This document shows, in pieces, positions 7,864 to 14,990 of a DNA stretch of 21,854 bases; the first letter of the stretch is position 1, and every line of letters starts with the position of its first letter. The DNA is taken from assembly GCA_964469765.1 (NCBI GenBank), contig CAYYAU010000003.1, positions 1 to 21,854 of the forward strand. Direction: 5' to 3'. A program made the position numbers and the translations under genes. The notes under the pieces are model-generated. The model was not told the DNA's origin, made no database searches, and worked only from the letters and a program-made list of their open reading frames with translations. Source of the DNA: CAYYAU01 sp964469765 [NCBI: uncultured Clostridia bacterium] (lineage in GTDB: Bacteria > UBA6262 > WVXT01 > CAYYAU01).

Positions 7864-7866
7864 AAT
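7837..7866 (+). promoter_or_regulatory. Weak candidate promoter for the repair genes
   Basis: TTGATA (7837-7842) and TAAAAT (7861-7866) are separated by 18 bases, overlapping the end of the VanZ-like gene and placing a start near 7873, about 33 bases before the glycosylase ATG. Both boxes are 5 of 6 to consensus, but such pairs arise often by chance at this base composition. Confidence 0.25.
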
Positions 7867-7905
7867 TTAAAATATAATACAGATTAATGTTTATTTGTTA
7901 TAATA

Positions 7906-8559
7906 ATGAAGGTAGAGACTCTTTATTCAAAACTTTATTCATTTTTTGGTCCTCAACATTGGTGGCCTGCAGAGAGCCCTTTTGAGGTAATAGTTGGAGC
8001 AATTCTTACTCAGCAGACTACATGGAAGAATGTAGAAAAGGCAATCGCCAATATAAAGAAGAGAAACTTACTTTTTCCTGAGAAGTTGGTTAAAGTTGAG
8101 TTGAATACATTATGTAGCTTAATTAAACCAACAGGATTTTATTTACAAAAGGCAAAAAGACTAAAGAATTTTGTTTCATATTTAGTAAATAGTTATGATG
8201 GTAGTTTAGATAAGATGTTTAACAATAAGCCAGTAGATAAACTTCGCGATGAACTACTTTCTTTAAACGGCATAGGAAAAGAAACAGCAGATTCTATTCT
8301 TTTATATGCAGGTAATAAACCTATATTTCCTATTGACGCGTATACTTTTCGTGTATTTGAAAGATTAAATATTTGCCCTTCAAAAAAGGAGTATGATAAA
8401 GTAAGATTGTATGTCCAGAAGCATCTGCCTTTAAAAATTGATATATATAAAGAGTTTCATGCTCTTTTGGTAAAGTTAGCGAAAACTTATTGTAAAATAA
8501 AGCCTTTGTGTAATCAATGCCCCTTGAGATTAAAATGCCCTACACAGATAAATGAGTAG
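7906..8559 (+). CDS. Endonuclease III-related HhH-GPD DNA glycosylase (COG2231 type)
   Basis: 217 residues. It resembles the Nth-related group that includes H. pylori MagIII, with the typical start FGPQHWWPAESPFEVIVGAILTQ. The helix-hairpin-helix is LNGIGKETAD (G122-A128) and the catalytic aspartate is D144 in FPIDAYTFRV. At the position of the Nth lyase lysine (GVGRKTA) the residue is E126, which predicts a monofunctional glycosylase without strong AP-lyase activity. Four C-terminal cysteines (C196, C202, C205, C211; spacing 5-2-5 instead of the Nth 6-2-5) probably hold a [4Fe-4S] cluster. No clear Shine-Dalgarno precedes ATG 7906, but the start fits the family. The neighbouring EndoQ gene supports a base-repair role. 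The substrate (alkylated base or mismatch) cannot be told. Confidence 0.88.
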   Translation: MKVETLYSKLYSFFGPQHWWPAESPFEVIVGAILTQQTTWKNVEKAIANIKKRNLLFPEKLVKVELNTLCSLIKPTGFYLQKAKRLKNFVSYLVNSYDGSLDKMFNNKPVDKLRDELLSLNGIGKETADSILLYAGNKPIFPIDAYTFRVFERLNICPSKKEYDKVRLYVQKHLPLKIDIYKEFHALLVKLAKTYCKIKPLCNQCPLRLKCPTQINE

Positions 8560-8571
8560 AATACAAGATGC

Positions 8572-8599
8572 TATGCTCTCTGCACTTAGCTTTATGCTT
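8572..8599 (+). repeat. Degenerate heptamer repeat, four units
   Basis: Between the glycosylase and EndoQ genes, four 7-base units follow in register: TATGCTC, TCTGCAC, TTAGCTT, TATGCTT. Base 1 (T) is the same in all, and GC stays at positions 4-5. The run ends just before the AAAGGAGAGG ribosome-binding site of EndoQ. It looks like the remnant of a short tandem array. Confidence 0.45.
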
Positions 8600-8613
8600 T
8601 TAAAGGAGAGGTT

Positions 8614-9834
8614 ATGATTATTGCTGATTTACATATTCATTCCCATTATTCAAGAGCAACAAGTTCTCAAATGAATGTTGAAGAAATTAGTAGAGTAGCA
8701 AAGGTTAAAGGTATAGATGTAATAGGCACTGGCGATTTTACTCATCCATTATGGCTTGAAGAATTGGAGCAACACTTAAAGCCAGTAAAATATGGAATAT
8801 ATGAATATAATGGAACAAGCTTTATTCTTTCAAGTGAGATTAGTTGTATCTACTCTCAAGGGAATAAGATTAGACGTATTCATATAGTATTTCTTGCACC
8901 GAGTTTTGAGATAGTAAAACAAATAAATAAGAAACTTAACAGAATAGGAAACTTAAAAGCAGATGGAAGACCTATATTGGGAATTTCGGCTTTAGAACTT
9001 GTAAAAATCATAAAGGATGTAAGTGAAGAGGTGTTTGTAATCCCTGCACATATCTGGACACCATGGTTTTCTCTTTTTGGTGCTAACTCTGGGTTTGATA
9101 GTATTGAGGAATGTTTTGGTCCATATATGGAATACATAGGTGCATTAGAAACAGGGCTCAGTAGCGACCCAGCTATGAATTGGATGCTATCAGGTTTAGA
9201 TAAATTTAGTTTAGTTTCAAATAGTGATGCGCATTCTCCTGCTAATTTAGGAAGGGAAGCAAATGTTTTGAATTGCGAGATAGACTATTTTGATATTATA
9301 GATGCTATAAAAAATAAAGATAAAAAAAAGTTTCTGTATACAATAGAGTTTTTTCCTCAAGAAGGGAAGTACCATTACGATGGACATAGAAACTGTAATT
9401 TATGTCTTTCTCCTCAGGAAGCAATAAAATTAAATAATATCTGTCCTAAATGTAACAAGCCTTTAACGATTGGAGTAATGCATAGAGTTGTTGAGCTTTC
9501 AGATAGAGAGTATGGTTTTATTCCTGATAATGCTATTCCATTTAAACATCTAATACCATTAAAGGAGATTATACAAAATGTTTATAAAAAGAAGGGCGGT
9601 TCAAAAGAAGTGGAAAGAACATACCAGTATTTTATAAAAGAGTTTGGTAGTGAATTTAATACTCTTCTGAATATAGATGTTTCTGAATTAAATAGAGTTG
9701 ACCCAAAGGTTGCAGATGGCATTGCTTTGATGATAAAAGAAAATGTTGATATTTCTCCCGGGTATGATGGGGAGTATGGAAAGATATCAATTCCCACAGC
9801 CTCTATTTCTTCAAGCCAAATGGAGCTCTTCTGA
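8614..9834 (+). CDS. Endonuclease Q family nuclease (PHP domain plus zinc finger)
   Basis: 406 residues. EndoQ nicks DNA 5' of deaminated bases (uracil, hypoxanthine) and AP sites; it is known mainly from Thermococcales and some bacteria. The PHP metal-binding residues are visible: DLHIHSHYS (H7, H9), D41 and H44 in GTGDFTHP, the Glu in LSSEIS, PAHIWTPW, and SNSDAHSP. A four-cysteine zinc finger (C261, C264, C277, C280) is followed by PLTIGVMHRVVELSDR, the hallmark that separates EndoQ from other PHP proteins, and the tail has PGYDGEYG. The last five residues are QMELF (402-406), which fits the bacterial beta-clamp-binding motif QxxLF. AAAGGAGAGG lies just upstream of ATG 8614. The glycosylase gene 54 bases before it completes a base-repair pair. 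Confidence 0.9.
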   Translation: MIIADLHIHSHYSRATSSQMNVEEISRVAKVKGIDVIGTGDFTHPLWLEELEQHLKPVKYGIYEYNGTSFILSSEISCIYSQGNKIRRIHIVFLAPSFEIVKQINKKLNRIGNLKADGRPILGISALELVKIIKDVSEEVFVIPAHIWTPWFSLFGANSGFDSIEECFGPYMEYIGALETGLSSDPAMNWMLSGLDKFSLVSNSDAHSPANLGREANVLNCEIDYFDIIDAIKNKDKKKFLYTIEFFPQEGKYHYDGHRNCNLCLSPQEAIKLNNICPKCNKPLTIGVMHRVVELSDREYGFIPDNAIPFKHLIPLKEIIQNVYKKKGGSKEVERTYQYFIKEFGSEFNTLLNIDVSELNRVDPKVADGIALMIKENVDISPGYDGEYGKISIPTASISSSQMELF

Positions 9835-9973
9835 AGGTAAGGATAATTTAATTATATCTCAAACCCTAAATAATAACAAATTGTTATAGTAGATTATGCC
9901 TTTAAGTACGAGAGATTCAAGGCAAGCCCTATAGCTGAATAAAAATGGTTCTGGTCAAATGGAGCAATTCTAA
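9835..9973 (+). other. Intergenic leader with palindrome and hairpin
   Basis: These 139 bases separate EndoQ from the membrane protein gene. ATAACAA-A-TTGTTAT (9873-9887) is a perfect 7-bp-arm palindrome, possibly an operator. Downstream, TGCCTT (9897-9902) and AAGGCA (9919-9924) can form a 6-bp stem with a 16-base loop. No T run follows it, so it is not a classical terminator. GGAG (9961-9964) precedes ATG 9974 by 9 bases. I recognise no known riboswitch. Confidence 0.4.
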
Positions 9974-12259
9974 ATGAAAGTTCATATTGAAGGTATTCTC
10001 CCAAAAAGCATATATATCATTTTGCTATTTATTATATGGATATCTTCTTCTCTTTTTAAAATATATTTATTCCAAAAAGGAACAGACTTTCTAAATGGGA
10101 ATGATTTTTGTCTTTTTAGAGTTGAAGAGGCAACAAGATATAGATACGCAAGGTTAGTAAGTGAAGGCAAAAAAATCCCCAAAATTGATTATGATATACA
10201 ATATCCAGAAGGTTTAAATGTTAGCACTCGTTTTACAACCTTGTCTGAAAGGATAATAGGTTCTATCTATAGGGTCTTTGGATTCAAAGTTCCATTTTCT
10301 GTCTTTATAGTAATTTTTCTTTCTTTCTATTCTGGGTTAAGCATTTTTGTTATTTATTTATTCTCTTTAGAAATTTCTAAAGAGAAGATGGCATCACTAA
10401 TTGGGGCTTTATTTTATAGTTTTTCTTTACCCTTTTATATAAGAACAGTTGCAGGTGGACTTGTTGAAGAGGATTTTGCTTTATTTCCGATCTTTCTAAG
10501 TATATATCTTTTCTTTATATCTTTAAGAAAAAGAAAAATAGGATTGAGTGTTATCTCAGGTTTAATTTTTCTTTTACCTTTAGGTTCTTGGCATGCTACC
10601 CAGTTTTTCTTTACATTGTTTATATTTTTTATTGTTATTGAAGGAATAATGTTAAAGAAGACAGAATTCCAACCACAATTTTATGCTTTTATCTTTCCAA
10701 TTTTTATTTTTGGTATATTTTATCCTACATTAAAAGCTGGTGACTTTTCTTTTTCTTACACTATGTTAATCTCTTACTCGTTCTTGATGACTTTCCTATT
10801 GAAAAATAAAAGGTTAAAGATTGTATTGTTTGCTGTTATTTTTATTGTTCTTTATTTAATATTCAGGCCTTTTATATTGCTTCATAGTAAAGAGTTTAGT
10901 AATGTTTACACATTGATAATAAATAAAATTAAGTTTCTTGGAGTAAAACCGCTTCTTTCGACCGATGCCGCTAAGATTCCTTTTGATGCAAAGGTCACAT
11001 GGCAATCCTCATTTTTGTCTCCTAATTTAAAGAATATTTTTCTTTACTTCTTTTATCCATTTTTACTATCACTTTATGGCATAATTATGACAATAAAAAA
11101 ATTTTTTAGAAAACAAACATCTATTATGGAAGATACTGTGTTATATTTTTTCTTTATTTTTGTAATATTGTATATTTTAATTAAAAGAATGCATATTTTT
11201 ACAGTCTTCTTTTTAAGTATTTTTATCTCATTATCGTGGAAACATATTCCTAAGAAACTTAATATGTTTAGATACTTTGTATTCCTTCCTATGTTTCTAT
11301 TAAATTTAAATACATCCTTACCTTTTGCACAAAAGGTTTCTCATAGAATTCCATTTTATGAACAAGAGGTAATTAGATGGTTTAAAGATAATGTGAAAAA
11401 AGGAAGTGTAGTTCTTGCAGATATAGGGATATCACCTTCACTGGTTACATATGCAAATGTAAAGGCTGTTGTTCATAATCACTATGAATCCTATGATATA
11501 AGAGAAAAGACAGAGGAGTTTTATAAATCGCTTTTCTTAACTGAAAAGAATTTTTTTGAATTTTGTAGAAAAAACAAGGCACACTACTTTTTATATAACT
11601 GGGGATTTTTGATAGATTCTTCTGCAAATTCAATTAGATACCAAATAAACGCACGATATGTTAAAAAGGATAGCGCGTGTTACCTTTTTAATTTTCGTCC
11701 TAAAAAATTACATTATTTTTCTCTTATTTTCCAAAATAATAAATACAGAATATACAAAATAGGGAAGGATAAAAGAAAAAGATACTTTTCATATGTTCCT
11801 TTTTTTGATGAGAGAAATTTCATATCAGAAAAGAAGCTTGTTTTAGAAAATAAAGAGGTTTTTGATGATGAGACTGCGCAATCTAAAATGGCAAGAATTT
11901 GGCAGATGCCAAAGATTTTAAAAAAGGCAAAACAATACAGGAAAACAAAGCAGTATAGAAAAGCATTGGTTGAGTATAAAAGAAATGTATCAATAGCCTA
12001 TTATATGCCTCAGACACATTTTGATTTAGGTGAATTTTTACTTTTTCTGAGGAAGTATGAGTCAGCAATCAAAGAGCTTAAGATGGTTATTGATTTGGAT
12101 AAGCATTTCCTTCCAGCATATGATTTATTAACAGTGGCTTATTGTAGAATTGGTAAGGTTGATACAGCTAAACAGATATTAAGAAAAGGGCTATTGATTG
12201 AACCTAAGAATTATTATCTTAAGAAAAGACTTAAAGAAGTAGAATCCGGCTTTGAGTAA
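9974..12259 (+). CDS. GT-C/STT3-like polytopic membrane protein with C-terminal TPRs
   Basis: 761 residues. The first roughly 440 contain about ten or more hydrophobic helices separated by short loops. The first large loop (GNDFCLFRVEEATRYRYARL, then PEGLNVSTRFTTLSERI) and TVAGGLVEEDFALF (E165, E166, D167) resemble the STT3/oligosaccharyltransferase pattern of acidic first loop and SVAGxxxNEAIAxF. The soluble part starts WFKDNVKKGSVVLADIG, where STT3 would have the WWDYG catalytic-box region; here it reads ADIGISPS, so canonical oligosaccharyltransferase activity is doubtful. Residues about 640-757 are helical TPR repeats (for example YESAIKELKMVIDLDKHFLPAYDLL). A lipid-linked sugar or glycan transferase role at the inner membrane is the best guess. 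No neighbour is glycan-related, so context does not help. Confidence 0.7.
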   Translation: MKVHIEGILPKSIYIILLFIIWISSSLFKIYLFQKGTDFLNGNDFCLFRVEEATRYRYARLVSEGKKIPKIDYDIQYPEGLNVSTRFTTLSERIIGSIYRVFGFKVPFSVFIVIFLSFYSGLSIFVIYLFSLEISKEKMASLIGALFYSFSLPFYIRTVAGGLVEEDFALFPIFLSIYLFFISLRKRKIGLSVISGLIFLLPLGSWHATQFFFTLFIFFIVIEGIMLKKTEFQPQFYAFIFPIFIFGIFYPTLKAGDFSFSYTMLISYSFLMTFLLKNKRLKIVLFAVIFIVLYLIFRPFILLHSKEFSNVYTLIINKIKFLGVKPLLSTDAAKIPFDAKVTWQSSFLSPNLKNIFLYFFYPFLLSLYGIIMTIKKFFRKQTSIMEDTVLYFFFIFVILYILIKRMHIFTVFFLSIFISLSWKHIPKKLNMFRYFVFLPMFLLNLNTSLPFAQKVSHRIPFYEQEVIRWFKDNVKKGSVVLADIGISPSLVTYANVKAVVHNHYESYDIREKTEEFYKSLFLTEKNFFEFCRKNKAHYFLYNWGFLIDSSANSIRYQINARYVKKDSACYLFNFRPKKLHYFSLIFQNNKYRIYKIGKDKRKRYFSYVPFFDERNFISEKKLVLENKEVFDDETAQSKMARIWQMPKILKKAKQYRKTKQYRKALVEYKRNVSIAYYMPQTHFDLGEFLLFLRKYESAIKELKMVIDLDKHFLPAYDLLTVAYCRIGKVDTAKQILRKGLLIEPKNYYLKKRLKEVESGFE

Positions 12260-12274
12260 TTATAATAAAGGAAG

Positions 12275-14989
12275 ATGTATAGTAAAGAAAAGATAATGGA
12301 ATGTTTATATAATGGTCCTTTTCTTATTGAAGGGAGGGCTGTTAGTGGAAAGACCACTTTCCTTAAAGAGTGTTTAACCTTTTTATTAACCGAAAGACTG
12401 ATAAATTATGAAAGACTAATTGTTTTTACAGATAAGGATGAAGAAATAAAGTCTTATCTCTATCAATATTTAGGAAAAGGTTTTAAAGAGTTATGGATTA
12501 ATAGTTTCTTTTCATTTGGGAAGATAATCTTAAGAAGATACTATAATTATTTTCAGGGACTTTCTTCTAATTTTCAGATTCTTGATGGATTAGAAGAAAG
12601 GATTGTCTTAAGAAAAGTAATTGATGAAATTCCATTAGACTATTTTGTATCTCCTCAACAAGATACAGGGTTGTTAGATGCTGTTGTAGACTTTATTGAC
12701 ACAGTTAAACTTAAACAATTGAAAGAATTTCCCTCTGATAAGAAATATGGTGACTTAAAAAAAATCCTTCATAACTATGAGGCACATTTAAGAAAAAATA
12801 ACTGGGTTGATTTTAGAGACATTATATTGATGAGTATAAAATTGTTTAAACAGAATTTAGACATATTAAACAATTTTAGAGAGAAGTTTCAGTATATCTT
12901 TATAGACGATTTTCAGGATTTAGATATGAACCAATATGAATTATTTTGTCTTTTAGCAAAAGATAAAAAGAATGTTTTTATGTTTGGCAATGATGAGCAA
13001 TGTTTGTTTCGTTTTAGAGGAGCGAATCCTGAAAAGATAAAAGAAAGATTTATCTCTGATTTTAATCCAAAAAGATACTCCTTTACAGAAAAATTTGTTA
13101 ATCCTGAGGTTGTAGTAGTGGGTTGTGAAAGTAGAACGGAAGAATCCTTATTTGTTGTATCTCATATAAAAAGACTTTTAGACAATGGCTATAATCCCAA
13201 AGATATAGCTATTCTATATAGAGGAATTTCTGAGGAAATAAAGAGTCTGGAAGATGCTTTTTCAATCTTTGGAATTACTGATTATGTAGTAGAAGGAGGA
13301 ATTACATTTTTCAAACAGCCGTATACAGTTGGGCTTTTATCATTATTGTACCTTATCTTTGGGAAGGATGATGACGAATCTAAGATTTATAATCTGTTTA
13401 AATATAAAGGAAGCATTTTATCTCCTCCCCAACTTGAAAGAGTTATAACATATAAGGAGAAAAATAAAATAAGTTTCTTAGAGGCGGCTGATAAGTTATA
13501 TAAATTAAAATTAATATCAACTAAAGAAATAACTTATATAAAAGATACTTTTCTGAAAATTGATAGATTAAAGAAATTATCCACCAGTATCTCTCCTGAA
13601 GAGATGTTAAAGAAGATATTTATTGAATTTGAATACAGTAAATTAGTATTGGAGGATTCAGATTTATCTATTGTTCTAAAACACTTCTTAGAGATTGTAA
13701 GAAGATTTGAAAGAATTCATAAAGGTAAAAGTTTCCATTATTTTATGCATTATTTAAACGAAATCATTATATCCTATGGCAGAATGCAATTAGAAACCCA
13801 AGATAGTAAGAATAAGATTAGGGTAACTTCGGTCCAACAAGCAAAAGGAAGTTTATTTCCTATAGTTTTTGTTATTGGCGTTGAGGAAGGAAATTTCCCA
13901 AGGGAGTTTAGTCTACCAAGTTTGATTATTAACTATCCACAACTTTCTTTTATTTCAGATATAGATATACATCTGAACGAAGAAAGAAGAATATTTAATT
14001 TTGCTTTAACGCGCGCAATAAATCAATTATATCTTTCTTTCTCATATGAAAAGAAAAGAACTGAACAGAGAAAGCCATCTCCATTTTTATTAGAGTATTT
14101 TAAAATAGGTAGTTTAGAAGATTTATATAAAATAGGCGTTAAACATTTTTATGGGGTCCCATTATTCTCTACAGAGAAGAATATAACAGAAAAGAAGGTT
14201 GTGTTAAAGACTAATTCTGAAACGATTAAACTGAAAAAGGATATATCATTCAGTATAACATCTTTAGAAGAGTTTGTGAAGTGTCCGAGGCTTTTCTTTT
14301 ATAGGAATATATTGAGAATCCCTGTTCCTCAAAAGCCATATTTATTATGGGGAAGTGTTGTGCATAATATTCTTGCTGAGTTCCATAAAGAATTTTCTAC
14401 TCCAAAAGAACTGCATACTTCTAATGCAAAAAAAAGATTAAAAGAGATAATTTCAAAGATCTTTTTAAATTGGGCCAAGCATTTTTCTACTTTATATGAA
14501 AAAGATGTTTATCAGAAACTTGCTGAGGATACTCTTTTTAATTATCTTTCAATAGAGAAAAAGAAATCTTTTAAAAGAATATTAAAAACTGAATTCCCAA
14601 TTGAATGTAGAGTCAATAACTGTATTATTTCTGGCAGAATAGATAGGATAGATGAAGAGGAGAATGGATTTAGTATTATAGATTATAAAACAGGGAAAAG
14701 TGATTTTGGGTTTAGAAGTCTTATTAATCAGATTAAAGAGACAACGCATCTTCAGATTCCTTTCTATTGTAGTATTATTAGAAAAAAACTGTTATTAAAA
14801 AAAGTCTACATTTATTGGTTAAGAAAGGAAAAAAGAGTTGAATTAGACATAGAGAGTATTAAAGAAGAAATCAACTCTATAGAAAACAATATAGAATCAA
14901 TTATAGAAAGAATTCAAAATGGTAACTTCCAAAAGAAAAAAGGTTCCCAATGCTATAATTGCGATTTTAAAGACTTTTGTGGAGACTAA
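12275..14989 (+). CDS. UvrD/REP-type helicase-nuclease, AddB-like subunit with Fe-S nuclease domain
   Basis: 904 residues. It is probably one subunit of a RecBCD/AddAB-type break-processing enzyme. N-terminal SF1 motifs: Walker A GRAVSGKTT (20-28), motif II IDDFQD (D211, D212; the usual catalytic DE is DD), RFRGA (246-250), the motif V region TSVQQAKGSLFPIVFV, and motif VI ALTRA (577-581). The C-terminal PD-(D/E)XK nuclease begins at FSITSLEEFVKCPRLFFY (C670), then GRIDRID, DYKTGK (803-808) and LQIPFY. The tail CYNCDFKDFC supplies C893, C896 and C902, which with C670 match the AddB/Cas4-type [4Fe-4S] pattern. It is followed 1 base later by the second subunit. The Glu-to-Asp change in motif II suggests reduced ATP hydrolysis, as in AddB, where the helicase part is inactive. 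AddB is the best comparison, but it may be a distinct family. Confidence 0.85.
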   Translation: MYSKEKIMECLYNGPFLIEGRAVSGKTTFLKECLTFLLTERLINYERLIVFTDKDEEIKSYLYQYLGKGFKELWINSFFSFGKIILRRYYNYFQGLSSNFQILDGLEERIVLRKVIDEIPLDYFVSPQQDTGLLDAVVDFIDTVKLKQLKEFPSDKKYGDLKKILHNYEAHLRKNNWVDFRDIILMSIKLFKQNLDILNNFREKFQYIFIDDFQDLDMNQYELFCLLAKDKKNVFMFGNDEQCLFRFRGANPEKIKERFISDFNPKRYSFTEKFVNPEVVVVGCESRTEESLFVVSHIKRLLDNGYNPKDIAILYRGISEEIKSLEDAFSIFGITDYVVEGGITFFKQPYTVGLLSLLYLIFGKDDDESKIYNLFKYKGSILSPPQLERVITYKEKNKISFLEAADKLYKLKLISTKEITYIKDTFLKIDRLKKLSTSISPEEMLKKIFIEFEYSKLVLEDSDLSIVLKHFLEIVRRFERIHKGKSFHYFMHYLNEIIISYGRMQLETQDSKNKIRVTSVQQAKGSLFPIVFVIGVEEGNFPREFSLPSLIINYPQLSFISDIDIHLNEERRIFNFALTRAINQLYLSFSYEKKRTEQRKPSPFLLEYFKIGSLEDLYKIGVKHFYGVPLFSTEKNITEKKVVLKTNSETIKLKKDISFSITSLEEFVKCPRLFFYRNILRIPVPQKPYLLWGSVVHNILAEFHKEFSTPKELHTSNAKKRLKEIISKIFLNWAKHFSTLYEKDVYQKLAEDTLFNYLSIEKKKSFKRILKTEFPIECRVNNCIISGRIDRIDEEENGFSIIDYKTGKSDFGFRSLINQIKETTHLQIPFYCSIIRKKLLLKKVYIYWLRKEKRVELDIESIKEEINSIENNIESIIERIQNGNFQKKKGSQCYNCDFKDFCGD

Positions 14990-14990
14990 A

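Noticed and set aside
7899-7904. TATAAT as a -10 box for the glycosylase gene
   Set aside because: It ends one base before the ATG, so transcription would start inside the coding region.
14919-14990. In-frame ATG extending the AddA-like protein by 24 residues
   Set aside because: It lies inside the preceding gene and lacks a ribosome-binding site. ATG 14991 has GGAG at proper distance and starts the family Q-motif.
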